From the NCBI GenBank assembly GCA_947652605.1, contig OX393578.1, positions 54,877,415 to 54,941,414 of the forward strand: 64,000 nucleotides of DNA, given 5' to 3'. Shown here piece by piece: positions 12,243-23,756 of this stretch. Origin of the DNA: Elmis aenea. Its lineage: Eukaryota > Arthropoda > Insecta > Coleoptera > Elmidae. Positions within the stretch are counted from its first letter, which is position 1. The number at the start of each line of letters is the position of its first letter. The notes under the pieces are model-generated. The model did no database searches, was not told where the DNA came from, and worked only from the letters and a program-made list of their open reading frames with translations. Made by a program: the position numbers and the translations under genes.

Positions 12243-12730
12243 TTAACGGTAAAGGCGGGCGACTATTTGTCGTCCATCGCGAACTATTCGTAGGCAGCCT
12301 GGACGTATGAACAATCTACGTAAAAAAATAAAACAAGAGTACAAACTAAGAAACGACATGACTAATGCTATATTACTAAGCAGGAGTGCAGGATCAGACG
12401 AAGGTTCTGTACGCGACGGTTCGAGCGTACTTATCCAGTTTCTAAAGCTAGACAAATAATGACAGGAGACGTTATCTCGGTTGCAATATGTCTTTTTACA
12501 ATTATTCTCAAAGTTCCATGAGCTATCCTCAATTTTTTAAAAATTATAGGAACATTCGCTTCATAAAGCGTTATGTTTGGAAGAAACTGAATAAACGAAC
12601 CAGCTGATACCTTTATGTCTTCCTGCGCTCCGCTTACTATGCGGGTCAACCAAATTCCCACTAAAAGTAATCGTGAATTACAAAGATATGTGCATATCCT
12701 GGATAACAAATGCTTCCTGTGTGATAGCAT
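12243..12730 (-). pseudogene. envelope-like membrane protein remnant of the LTR element
   Basis: Two minus-strand reading frames overlap at 12431-12455. The first (12730 to 12431) begins with a basic stretch and a hydrophobic segment resembling a signal peptide (residues about 20-33), then an Ala-Gln cleavage-like site and a short ectodomain-like part. The second (to 12243) contains a strong hydrophobic segment (LLLSNIALVMSFLSLYSCF) followed by a basic tail, like a C-terminal membrane anchor. The position just inside the 3' LTR is where errantiviruses keep env. The middle of an envelope protein, including fusion and cleavage regions, is missing, and a frame change separates the two parts. The env identity is inferred from layout and topology, not from a diagnostic motif. 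Confidence 0.45.
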
Positions 12731-13202
12731 AGTAGTAAAAATAGTATAGCTAAACGGCGGAAGGCCAAGGATACTTGATAAATCTACGTTAAAAAATAAA
12801 ATAATAAAAAAAAATTAACATAAAACAGAATATATATTACCAGTGATGCAACAAAATCTAGTACATGAAGAATCAAAGCAGTGTTAGACTGTTAAGCAGT
12901 CGAGGTGATGCAGATGGAGCATATTCAATTCTGTCGTAATATATTTGTTCAACTTAATCATGTAACAAATTGTAATAACTTTCGTTGTGGACCAAAGATT
13001 TCTAAAGACTTGGGTTTTAATTTGATAATAAAAAAAAAAGAAAATATTCATTGACTGGATAATTGAACGAAGACAGAAAAGTTATTATAGCGTGTGGCTT
13101 TAAGCGTAGTTCAGACCAAAGAATTGTGAACGAAAAGTCAGAGTCAGACTTAAGTGGAATTTTTAGCTGATTCGATTGGTAGGCTCTAATGAAAATAATA
13201 TT

Positions 13203-13730
13203 TCAGAGTACAACATGTACTAATAATGTATTCGTAGGTGGTTGAGCATACTCAATCGATAGCAGAACGAATTGTATTCTAGTCGAAGAGATTATCACAC
13301 CAGTATTGCCTGACTGACGTTCGCAAAATACTTGGAAAGAATTTTTGGTAACACACACTGCTAAATAAAATAAAAAAAATATATAGCAATTATTGACAAA
13401 GTTTAAAATTCGAAAACAACGCAGGAAAAGAATGTGATTCTTTGTGTTATATCTACCTAACAGGGGAGAATATTGGAAACTATAAACATTCTTTACGTTC
13501 ATTTATTATCAAAGGTCCACAAACTGTCTTTAATTGTAAGGAAATTCGTATAAATTGAATAAGCTAACAACTGATACCTTTGTAACATTCTGCGTTCCGG
13601 ATACTAACGTGGACCATAAGAATGGCGCTTAATTTTACGCACAAGCGATAAAAAATATCTCGGATGCCGACACATCCGGTTACAACTTTTACTATAAAGG
13701 AAGTTATTGATATGAAACAACTCGACTGAA
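13203..13730 (-). pseudogene. second, diverged copy of the envelope-like start
   Basis: On the minus strand at about 13690-13540 the sequence matches the signal-peptide region at about 12670-12560, sharing AAAGGTATCAG, a GCGCAG/ACGCAG block and TTATTCA in the same order, but without an intact frame. The 99-codon ORF at 13502-13203 just downstream has a hydrophobic segment (CYIFFLFYLAVCV) but no recognised family. It may be a duplicated env segment or part of an older nested copy. Confidence 0.35.
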
Positions 13731-13973
13731 TGAAAACTAAGAATTATTGCATCATCAGGTTGATATAGATTCGTAACTGACTATCGAAAAGTTTAGTCTA
13801 AAAATTAAAGAATATAGTTAACATTAATTACTCTTAAGTTTGTATCAGCAGGATACCAAATTACGACCATAAAAATTCATTATACACAAAAGTAACCTCT
13901 ATCTACGAGGCGTTGCCCTCAAACACAAAATACAAAAATCAATAATCAATAAACATAGAGAACACTAACAAAA

Positions 13974-16900
13974 CATCCATTTAGGCATACAACATCTAAC
14001 ATGGGCATCCATTTAGGCATATAACATCTAACATGGGAACACTCCAAAATGGAGAACGCGTGTTACTGAGCGCACCCCACTCAGTAAAGAGATAAACTCC
14101 AACTGATGGTACATATGACAGGCTATTTTTGGGATTTTAAAGAATCGTTGATCAGGCGATCTTTATAGAAAAATCCAAAAATACGTCGATATGTAACAAC
14201 AGCCCACCCGGTGGATAATCCAGAAACACCACCGTCTTAGGCCTAAGCAACAATAATACTCACAAAATCGACATGTCTCAATAAATCTCAATAATAACAA
14301 TACTCAATAGAATTCAATAAACTATAACTAGACACTTATCTCCTTTATATAAGTGCAGGATCCTCTTTACACTAACGGGACTCGTTTCAAGCGACCACCG
14401 AAATCATCCTCAGGCTTGGGTATCAGAAGCGGAGGGTGAGCTTGAAAGAGGTCTCTGGTTTTAGGCAGAGGCGATCCACCCTGTCTGCAGTTTTAGGTAG
14501 ATCCCGTGGTGGCCTCAACTAGGGCAACTTTAATACTTAACACATTAAAACATTAAAACACCATCCCCCAATGGTTGATTCTTACGTACAACTACGTAAA
14601 CTTCTTAAACTTTTTATAACTTGTTATGGCTTTTTATAACGTCTTAACACATTTTATGTTTCTTCTTCGTAAAAACTTCTTAAAAATCTTCTTGTACTCT
14701 TCTAATCTTCCTAACAATGGGTAAAAGCTTCTTAATACATCATAACTTCGTAAAAACGGTAAAAATCTTCTTAAAAATGGGTGCTTCTTAATCGTCCAGC
14801 GTGTTCTCTCTCAATAAATAACGATACGCAGGTTCCTGGATTAATGGACGATTCTTGGGTCTTCAGCCCGCAGTAACGGGGACGTTTATAGACTGCTTAC
14901 GGACATCCATAAGCTAACTTTGAAGTAGATTGCAGCTAAAACATTAGCAGCGACGAGCTTCGTCCAATACTGTGCGGGTCGGAAGCCCGAACTGGGGGAA
15001 TGTGATTGTTACTGCTGATAACATTGGTCTTTGTACCAAATACATACGGTACGCTAACGATGCGTACGAAATTCCATTTACTAATAACCATTCGTTGGCG
15101 CGAAAAATGTCTCTTTAACTAGTAGCTCGTCCTAATGCACAAAAATGTCTTTTTAACTAGTAGCTCGTCCTAACGCGGACGCCATTACTTGATAACTAAA
15201 AGTTTATCGTTACTGTTACAAAGTTACTAAACACGCGGTGGTCTCGCGCACGAACTAGACCACACGTCGGTTAACACATAGGGTGACTCGTAGTCCTGGG
15301 GTTTGCGACTTAGTCCATGAACGGTGACAACGTCCATCTACGTTGAATCTTCCCCCATGGATTAATACCAAATTAGGACCATGTCCGCATCAAGGTGGTG
15401 TCTCGATAGATCGGGAGGGTGGAAGATGAAATAAAAACCCAGTACTCGAGACAGGTTCCTCCGGACAAAAACGTTCCAGAGCGGTTTTATTTTCGGACTT
15501 CGTTGGCCTTGTAAGGGTCCTGAGGTAGTAGCTTCTAGTAGCTCGGGGTGGAAACATGGCTAATAATCTGTGAACACTGGTTACGGCGAAACCAGAAAAT
15601 AAATTCCTACCCTAAGGGTTCATTAATCACCAACTCGAGAGCGAGTTTAAGGTTCCTAAAGAAAGCAATCTACATATCCAATAATGGTGATCGTAAATAC
15701 AAAATTTAAATATGCGGGCCACTAGTTCGTCTGTTCCCATTCATGATGGGTGTAAACTAAAATATTTTAGTTCGGTATTTCATTATAACCAAAATTTCAA
15801 AATTTGCATCTAATTAATTTCTCTTAGGAGAATAATTTAAGTTAAATACATGTGTCCTTGCTACGTACAAGTTTTTAAATTTGTATAGAATTTTATAAAG
15901 TTTTATTTGTAAACATAACTTGAAAAAGATTGTAGTTTTAAATTGATTTTATTTTACTGCAAGTATTTATTTGCTTTACTTTTAGATTGATATGGCAGGA
16001 AATGATCACTTCAAATTTTAACACCTTATCTAATTAAATTTTAAAAATTAATCAAAAATATCATAAAAAGAATAAATTGACTTAACTAAAACCAGATGTT
16101 AACAGTTTGAACGAATTTATTTGTAGGTTGAACAGTGCCTCTGAGGCAAAAATATTTTCAGGAACCAAAGAAAATGATAAGGTTACTCTAAAAAGTAATT
16201 GTGAAAAAATACAGCACTTCGTAGAGTGAATACTATAAACAAGAATAAATTAAACATTAAGCCAAAGTAAAACAAATCAAAATATAAGTTGGACGTTGCA
16301 CGATAACAATATGATAATAATATGTTATGACACTCATGTTAATACCACAAAGGTAATTCGTTGAAATCTTTAAGCAAACGTACGACTACAAAATTTTATA
16401 AAAAGATAAAAGGCGAACCAATTGGTGGTGCTCGCAGGCGATTTTGAAAATGTATAACGTTTAATTATGTGCATGTATTTATTTATGTTATTAAAAATCG
16501 TTAACTCGATCATAATGCGAGAAAAATTAAATTTTCACTGAAACTTGCATAGCATGATATTTATCAATTTATCAATTTATATATATAAAAATTAACTGGA
16601 TGCAACTCAGGGTAATAATTGGAGTGGTTGTGACAAGTACTCCAGATAGCTTCATGGACCTAGTTGATTACTACAATCATTTTGGAACTGTGGCCGCTCT
16701 AATTGAACATGGGGATACAACAACTCATTACTCTATTTTTCGACGAAGAAAATTAACATGGCTCAAAAACAAAAATTTTAACCAATTATGACAATTAGGA
16801 ACGTATCATTTTTAATAATATTTGGAAGAAAAATCTAACCGAAATATTTAAATGTTTACTTGTGTGTTAGTTGCTTTGCGAGATAGCAAGGCCAGGTTGT

Positions 16901-17395
16901 GGTAGATTAAAACTACGCACTACCGGAAGTCTACTACCATCGTGAAATCGTTTTTTTTTTTAAGTAAACAATTTATATATGTATTTAAAAATAAACATTT
17001 AAGTAAATTTAATGGGTATTAGTTTAAATTTTTAATTGTAAAATTTTATTATTTTGTTCATATTAAACACAATAAAATGAACATTTAAGTAAATTTCAAT
17101 TTTTATGGGTATATAGTTTAAATATATTCCGGCCAAACGGACACAGAACTTTTGAAAAAGGTTAAACCAACAATAAAAAGTAAACGTCGAGAAATCGGTA
17201 ACAAGAACGCGCAAAAACCTTCGAAAAGTAGACTCCTTCTCAAAACAATGAGCGACTGAGATCGTGTTTCAAATCGTTCGCAGAAAAACGGGACGAAAGA
17301 ACGACGAACACGTCGAACACGATTCTAGTAATACCGTTATAAAGGATTCTTGCACATAATTTAGATTAATACGTTCCCTATCGCAAGAATTTGTC
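13974..17395. other. LTR-element interior without recognisable genes
   Basis: It holds a direct repeat of about 30 bp (CATCCATTTAGGCATA and following, twice at 13974-14036) and a tandem repeat of about 38 bp at 15101-15178 (TTTAACTAGTAGCTCGTCCT). It also has a GC-richer tract at about 14190-15700 in which CCCACCCGGTGG, a TATATAAG box and a GGGGGAATGTG junction at about 14994 look like LTR pieces of another element. I could not pair these ends. No RT, RNase H or integrase motif was found on either strand. Confidence 0.45.
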
Positions 17396-17680
17396 GTGAC
17401 AGATTTCATACATCTGCCTCAACACTACTCAGAGCGTGCTCCTTACGGTAGTAAATCAAGATCCAGGGGTAAAGCTCCTAACTTTAAAACACCCTCTAGC
17501 AAACATAAAAAAAGAAGACCCCAATCTACAAAATACAGTAAAACTCCTGACTTAAAACAAGCTGCTTTGCCTTTAAAATCTGCAACAAGCAGTACCACAA
17601 GCGACAAGAATCATATTCCTAAGATAATACCGTTCTTTCCACAAGTTAACACACTAACTGATCAACAACAAATAAAGTAA
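17396..17680 (+). CDS. unknown basic protein ORF (uncertain)
   Basis: A 94-codon ORF rich in Lys, Ser, Pro and Thr (PSSKHKKRRPQSTKYSKTP near residues 34-52). It runs opposite to the inferred direction of the surrounding LTR element. I recognise no domain. Composition alone could suggest a nucleic-acid-binding tail, but a chance ORF is as likely. Confidence 0.2.
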   Translation: MTDFIHLPQHYSERAPYGSKSRSRGKAPNFKTPSSKHKKRRPQSTKYSKTPDLKQAALPLKSATSSTTSDKNHIPKIIPFFPQVNTLTDQQQIK

Positions 17681-17947
17681 GTATTCCAGTCACTCTCAAA
17701 TACTTTCAAAAATACGGTTTAAGTAAATCGACAGAACGCAAAGAACCAAAATTCGAAACATTATCTAAACATATTGGTACTGTACCGTCATTGTAGAGGG
17801 AAGAACCACTTTAGATAAAATATTTATTTAGAGCAAGGGAAAATTAAAAATTTAGGACTTAGTGACTAGACAGGTCGGAAAGCCAAGTTCGTAAAAAATG
17901 TGACAAAATGCCGTAAATTTTGGCTTCCCGAGTATTAGCTTTTAAAG

Positions 17948-18448
17948 CTAGTAACGCGGTTTTGGATGGAAATAAGGCTGACGGGGACTTTGTTTACCTG
18001 TGCCCGCTCTTTTGAATTTTTTAAATTCCCACTGGTTCTTTTTACGGTTAAAAAAGAATCCAGTCAATTGAAACTGCGGGACGAATTGTTGGTCAAGTTG
18101 GGGGCATTTGATTTCGGCGGGTTGGGGCATTTGTTGCCTTTCCTCCTTTGGGACTAAAGCCGAAGGCACGGGCTCACTCGTAGCGATATTTTGGGGGATT
18201 TCTTGCCTTTCCTCCTTTACGACTAAAGGTGAAGGCACGGGCTCACTCGTAGCGATGTTTTGGGGGATTTCTTGCCTTTCCTCCTTTACGACCAAAGGTG
18301 AAGGCTCACTCGTAGATGCCGACAACACATTCTCGATGGTAACCGTAACAATTATTTTGGGCATTATGGGGGTTTGAATTTCGTTAGCGAATAGTGAACC
18401 AATGAAAACACTACAGTGGAAAATGATGGTTGACGATGCCAATGACAC
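17948..18448 (-). CDS. unknown 166-aa repeat-bearing protein inside the LTR element
   Basis: This ORF lies about 120 bp downstream of the 5' LTR in the element's own direction, where gag would start. Residues about 1-22 are hydrophobic and resemble a signal peptide (ending SLFANEI). The middle contains nearly three tandem copies of a ~23-residue unit built on SPLVVKEERQEIPQNIATSE. The C-terminus is basic and Pro-rich (GTGKQSPRQPYFHPKPRY). The repeat makes the opposite strand open too (plus ORFs at 17966 and 18108 are shadows). I recognise no capsid, zinc-knuckle or protease motif. It could be a reduced Gag-like protein, an accessory gene or a captured host fragment; no function is assigned. 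Confidence 0.4.
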   Translation of the reverse strand: MSLASSTIIFHCSVFIGSLFANEIQTPIMPKIIVTVTIENVLSASTSEPSPLVVKEERQEIPQNIATSEPVPSPLVVKEERQEIPQNIATSEPVPSALVPKEERQQMPQPAEIKCPQLDQQFVPQFQLTGFFFNRKKNQWEFKKFKRAGTGKQSPRQPYFHPKPRY

Positions 18449-18568
18449 ACAGGGGCGTTGAAGTCAGATTGATTTTAGGCTTTGAAAAGGTTACCAGACA
18501 AATTAACTTTCGCTAACGGGAAAAATTATGAAGAATTTTTCCTAGAAAAGCCAAGCGCCTCCACTATA

Positions 18569-19180
18569 TGTTACATACGGCCTTTGCAGTACCGTAGTAA
18601 CGGTTGAGAGGTACATCAACGATTCGGGATCAGGGGGTTAAGCCATTAAGCACAACAGTTTGAAATATAACAACAAGTTTATTAATAAGTAAAACAACTT
18701 ACATGAAGGATAACATGAAGAAATACATGGTTATTTTCACTTGGTCGGAGCCCAGAGATACACCATGAATCGACATTAGATTCTGATCTTCCTGTGTATT
18801 TTTGGGCTTCTTTTATACCAAGATTCAAGGCTTAATTTTTACAATAACATGTTTTGCTAAAACTATTGTTAACAAACAATTTGACCAAAATCAGGATGTG
18901 GTTATTGGATCAATGTCAAATAACAAGTTATTTGTTAACCTTGACATTTTCAATGAAATAACAATTTGTTTGTCGACCTCGACATTTTCCAAAATAACGC
19001 ATTTTACAAAACACTACGCGTGTGCAGATGACATCATATATGTCGTTCCAAAACCGAACGATCTATTAAGAAATGACTTAGCTAAACCTCTTCACCAATA
19101 CCACAACCAACATGGTCTAAACTATTAAAGTTGGTAGATTAGCATAAGCGTTTTATGAGATGTGATTCACCAGCGCGACA
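18569..19180 (-). repeat. 5' LTR (612 bp)
   Basis: Nearly identical to the copy at 11332-11944, including an identical 108-codon shadow ORF on the plus strand. The minus strand has TATAAAA at 18811-18817 and AATAAA at 18678-18683. Confidence 0.9.
18811..18817 (-). promoter_or_regulatory. TATA box of the 5' LTR
   Basis: TATAAAAG on the minus strand (in GGTATAAAAGAAGCC), about 130 bp upstream of AATAAA at 18678-18683. Transcription would run leftward into the element. This also fixes the orientation of the LTR pair. Confidence 0.6.
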
Positions 19181-19862
19181 ATATATTGTACAGATATGCA
19201 GTATTCTAATAGTATCAATAAAAGAAATAGAAAATGTCTCAAATTCTTACTTTAGCAATTTGAAAGCTTAAGTGTTTACCCTATGTGTTTTTAGTATTTT
19301 TTAGCGACGGTGAATTAAGTCTAAGGTACTAGGGTAAAACCCCCAAACGTTGGCACTTCACCAATGATTAGCACTTCCTTTATATTTTCCTCTATATATA
19401 AAAAAGTAAGTTATTTCAGCTGTTAGGAATATTTTTTATGAAATCTGACAACATCGAAGTGCATCCTCGAACCATTACGCATGCCGTTGTTTCAAAGATG
19501 GCTGAATTATGCGGTTAAATGTGTGACGTCTTCTTCATAAAAGTAAGTTTTTATCAATTTTCATAGTAGTAGGCTATAGAAACAAGTTGGGTTACTGGCT
19601 AGTTTTGTAGTAGTATTATTTGCAAGTTTTTAGTGATAGTATTTTATGATTTTCTGTTGATAATTCTTGTACAAAACATAAGATTGGTTAACTTTTTAAT
19701 AAAAAAACAACGGTGCCAACATTTGGTATAGCAATATAGGCTCCCGCTAAATATTGGCACCCGGTGCCAACATTTGGGTAAGATAATTTTTGAATTTCGC
19801 CAAACATTGGCATATCTATCAAAGTTAGGAATAGGCTCCAGGGTGATGTGTTTTTTTTCCAA

Positions 19863-20198
19863 ATGCCCAAGATTAAGAAAGATAAAAAATATGTGAAGAA
19901 ATATTCTGAACAGATTCTTCAAAGTGCTCTGAATGAAGTCAAGTCTGGCATACCTAAGAAAACAGTTTCAAAAAAATACGGAATACCAAGCTCAACTCTC
20001 CAGTTTAGGTTGGAGCCAAAGTTCACAAAACCCGAATTCGGAAGGCATACTTATCTCACGAAAGAAGATAAAAATACACTTGTTGAGTATATCCTGGAAA
20101 GTCATAAGAAAGGCTTTCCACGAAGAAAAATCGACATTCAGTGTTCAGTCAAGGCTTTCTTAGATGCAAACCAAAGGCCAAACCCATTTAACCCGTAA
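19863..20198 (+). pseudogene. pogo-like transposase, N-terminal HTH part
   Basis: From the ATG at 19863 (MPKIKKDKKYVKKYSEQ) the first ~50 residues form a pipsqueak/CENP-B-type helix-turn-helix (ALNEVKSGIPKKTVSKKYG, then IPSSTLQFR). A second HTH region follows with the family pattern of TYLTKEDKNTLVEYILE, KGFPRR and FLDANQRPNPF. At NPF the reading is cut by the piggyBac insertion (TTAA at 20188-20191) and runs to a chance stop at 20198. Beyond the insertion it resumes in frame at 26965 (NNILGNHWYN), as expected after Asn-Pro-Phe in this family. The domain would bind the transposon ends. The protein is non-functional here. Confidence 0.85.
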
Positions 20199-20508
20199 CT
20201 GATGTGAAGCCATTTTAAGTACGCGCATTCTGTTCACCGGTCAAATTGACCGGCACACTTAAATCATGTTTTATCTATATTATCTTTACATTAAATGGTG
20301 GTGATACGTTTCACTAATTACATCATTATACTATTCCCTATAATATTTGTTTCAACAAACCGCTTCCCCCTCCATTACTAAAATAAATAAATAAAAAGAA
20401 CAACCCGACAAAATTAAAGCATTTATTCAAATTAACATAATCATATTACATTTGTAAAATTAAAAATATGCATATTATATAAAAAAATGATATACCCAAC
20501 AGAAAAAT

Positions 20509-20572
20509 TTAAACACATTCCTTGCAAATAAGCCTGGAACATTGTGAGCACACAGGTTTTTTGCATGTTATG
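20509..20572 (-). pseudogene. detached C-terminal end of the piggyBac transposase
   Basis: This minus-strand piece encodes the last ~19 residues of the transposase (Cys-Lys-Lys-Pro-Val-Cys, then Cys-Ser-Arg, ending Cys-Lys-Glu-Cys-Val and TAA at 20509-20511). The Cys spacing completes the zinc knuckle begun at the end of the ORF at 24961-26667. The two parts are separated by the foldback element, and the 9-bp repeat CATGTTATG at each side joins them in frame when one copy is removed. Confidence 0.9.
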
Positions 20573-20869
20573 ACCGGAGTGAATCTAGCGGCCTTTCTAG
20601 CGGCCTAAAAGTAGGGGCCCCTACGCTATGGCACAGTATGTGAACAGAGCGTCGCATACCATACACCATTGTTCCCGCAGGCTATACCTCTCCCTCAAGG
20701 GTAATAGTACATGCAATGTAGCAACTTTACTTTACTTTAACAGAGAATAAAAATAAGTCGGTGACAAAAAATATTAACTTCCGACTAAAATAGTCGTTTG
20801 CAACTCGTCTCAACAGCAAATTATAATACAAAATGGATATTAATATAAATGAACCGAGTAAATAAATCA

Positions 20870-23556
20870 ATTATATTAAAAAATTCCTATCATCGCTCTG
20901 CCCCAGGGTGAAGTATTCATATTTATGGGGTAGATGCATCAAACCATTCTACATAATGCACCATATAAATCATCTTGACTTAATGGCGTTATCAATTAAA
21001 AAAAAAAAAGATTAATTAAATTATATAAAAAAATTCATATCATCGCTCTGCCCCGGGGTGGAGTATTCATATGTATAGGGTAGATGCACCAAACCATCCT
21101 ACATAATGCACCATATAAATCATTTTGACTTAATGGCGTTATCAATTTTTTTCAAAAAAAAAAGATTAATTAAATTATATAAAAAAATTCATATCATCGC
21201 TCTGCCCCGGGGTGGAGTATTCATATGTATAGGGTAGATGCACCAAACCATCCTACATAATGCACCATATAAATCATTTTGACTTAATGGCGTTATCAAT
21301 TTTTTTCAAAAAAAAAAATTAATTAAATTATATAAAAAAATTCATATCATCGCTCTGCCCCGGGGTGGAGTATTCATATGTATAGGGTAGATGCATCAAA
21401 CCATCCTACATAATGCACCATATAAATCATTTTGACTTAATGGCGTTATCAATTTTTTTCAAAAAAAAATTATTAATTAAATTATATAAAAAAATTCATA
21501 TCATCGCTCTGCCCCGGGGTGGAGTATTCATATGTATAGGGTAGATGCACCAAACCATCCTACATAATGCACCATATAAATCATTTTGACTTAATGGCGT
21601 TATCAATTTTTTTCAAAAAAAAATTATTAATTAAATTATATAAAAAAATTCATATCATCGCTCTGCCCCGGGGTGGAGTATTCATATGTATAGGGTAGAT
21701 GCACCAAACCATCCTACATAATGCACCATATAAATCATTTTGACTTAATGGCGTTATCAATTTTTTTCAAAAAAAAAAGATTAATTAAATTATATAAAAA
21801 AAATCATATCATCGCTCTGCCCCGGGGTGGAGTATTCATATGTATAGGGTAGATGCACCAAACCATCCTACATAATGCACCATATAAATCATTTTGACTT
21901 AATGGCGTTATCAATTTTTTTCAAAAAAAAAAGATTAATTAAATTATATAAAAAAATTCATATCATCGCTCTGCCCCGGGGTGGAGTATTCATATGTATA
22001 GGGTAGATGCATCAAACCATCCTACATAATGCACCATATAAATCATTTTGACTTAATGGCGTTATCAATTTTTTTCAAAAAAAAATTATTAATTAAATTA
22101 TATAAAAAAATTCATATCATCGCTCTGCCCCGGGGTGGAGTATTCATATGTATAGGGTAGATGCACCAAACCATCCTACATAATGCACCATATAAATCAT
22201 TTTGACTTAATGGCGTTATCAATTTTTTTCAAAAAAAAAAGATTAATTAAATTATATAAAAAAATTCATATCATCGCTCTGCCCCGGGGTGGAGTATTCA
22301 TATGTATAGGGTAGATGCATCAAACCATCCTACATAATGCACCATATAAATCATTTTGACTTAATGGCGTTATCAATTTTTTTCAAAAAAAAATTATTAA
22401 TTAAATTATATAAAAAAATTCATATCATCGCTCTGCCCCGGGGTGGAGTATTCATATGTATAGGGTAGATGCACCAAACCATCCTACATAATGCACCATA
22501 TAAATCATTTTGACTTAATGGCGTTATCAATTTTTTTCAAAAAAAAAAGATTAATTAAATTATATAAAAAAATTCATATCATCGCTCTGCCCCGGGGTGG
22601 AGTATTCATATGTATAGGGTAGATGCACCAAACCATCCTACATAATGCACCATATAAATCATTTTGACTTAATGGCGTTATCAATTTTTTTCAAAAAAAA
22701 ATGATTAATTAAATTATATAAAAAAAATCATATCATCGCTCTGCCCCGGGGTGGAGTATTCATATGTATAGGGTAGATGCATCAAACCATCCTACATAAT
22801 GCACCATATAAATCATTTTGACTTAATGGCGTTATCAATTTTTTTCAAAAAAAAATTATTAATTAAATTATATAAAAAAATTCATATCATCGCTCTGCCC
22901 CGGGGTGGAGTATTCATATGTATAGGGTAGATGCATCAAACCATCCTACATAATGCACCATATAAATCATTTTGACTTAATGGCGTTATCAATTTTTTTC
23001 AAAAAAAAAAGATTAATTAAATTATATAAAAAAAATCATATCATCGCTCTGCCCCGGGGTGGAGTATTCATATGTATAGGGTAGATGCACCAAACCATCC
23101 TACATAATGCACCATATAAATCATTTTGACTTAATGGCGTTATCAATTTTTTTCAAAAAAAAAGATTAATTAAATTATATAAAAAAAATCATATCATCGC
23201 TCTGCCCCGGGGTGGAGTATTCATATGTATAGGGTAGATGCATCAAACCATCCTACATAATGCACCATATAAATCATTTTGACTTAATGGCGTTATCAAT
23301 TTTTTTCAAAAAAAAATTATTAATTAAATTATATAAAAAAATTCATATCATCGCTCTGCCCCGGGGTGGAGTATTCATATGTATAGGGTAGATGCACCAA
23401 ACCATCCTACATAATGCACCATATAAATCATTTTGACTTAATGGCGTTATCAATTTTTTTCAAAAAAAAAAGATTAATTAAATTATATAAAAAAATTCAT
23501 ATCATCGCTCTGCCCCGGGGTGGAGTATTCATATGTATAGGGTAGATGCATCAAAC
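20870..23556 (+). repeat. left satellite array of the foldback element (~18 units)
   Basis: The landmark CTCTGCCCCGGGGTGGAGTA starts at 20896 (variant), 21046, 21200, 21353 and so on to about 23507, so the unit is 150-154 bp. Units differ mainly in A-tract length, in ATTAATTAA versus GATTAATTAA, and at one C/T position (GATGCACC or GATGCATC). The outermost unit is the most diverged (CCCCAGGG), as is common at array edges. Confidence 0.95.
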
Positions 23557-23756
23557 NNNNNNNNNNNNNNNNNNNNNNNNNNNNNNNNNNNNNNNNNNNN
23601 NNNNNNNNNNNNNNNNNNNNNNNNNNNNNNNNNNNNNNNNNNNNNNNNNNNNNNNNNNNNNNNNNNNNNNNNNNNNNNNNNNNNNNNNNNNNNNNNNNNN
23701 NNNNNNNNNNNNNNNNNNNNNNNNNNNNNNNNNNNNNNNNNNNNNNNNNNNNNNNN
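23557..23756. other. assembly gap (200 N)
   Basis: Exactly 200 N bases lie at the centre of the inverted array, so this is a placeholder gap. The number of satellite units and any central sequence of the foldback element are unknown. Confidence 1.

Larger units (their letters stand above)
11332..19180 (-). mobile_element. LTR retroelement, minus orientation, coding region largely lost
   Basis: Two long direct repeats (11332-11944 and 18569-19180) start TGTTACATACGG and end GCGCGACA on the plus strand, and are flanked by ATAT (11328-11331 and 19181-19184). A 4-bp ATAT duplication fits Ty3/Gypsy elements, including insect errantiviruses. Orientation comes from the LTR: on the minus strand a TATAAAA box is followed about 130 bp later by AATAAA. 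The 6.6-kb interior has no recognisable gag, protease, RT or integrase. It holds envelope-like fragments near the 3' end and an unknown ORF near the 5' end. The near-identical LTRs imply recent insertion of an already defective copy. No clear primer-binding site or polypurine tract was recognised; TGGAGGCGC five bases after the 5' LTR is a weak candidate. Confidence 0.85.

Noticed and set aside
14192..15001. A second LTR element nested inside the 11.3-19.2 kb element
   Set aside because: A TGTAACAACAGCCC start and a GGGGGAATGTG junction are suggestive, but I could not find matching ends or a target duplication.
11566..19128. Identical 108-codon plus-strand ORFs at 11566-11892 and 18802-19128 as a conserved gene pair
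   Set aside because: They lie inside the two LTRs and are identical because the LTRs are; they run against the LTR promoter direction.
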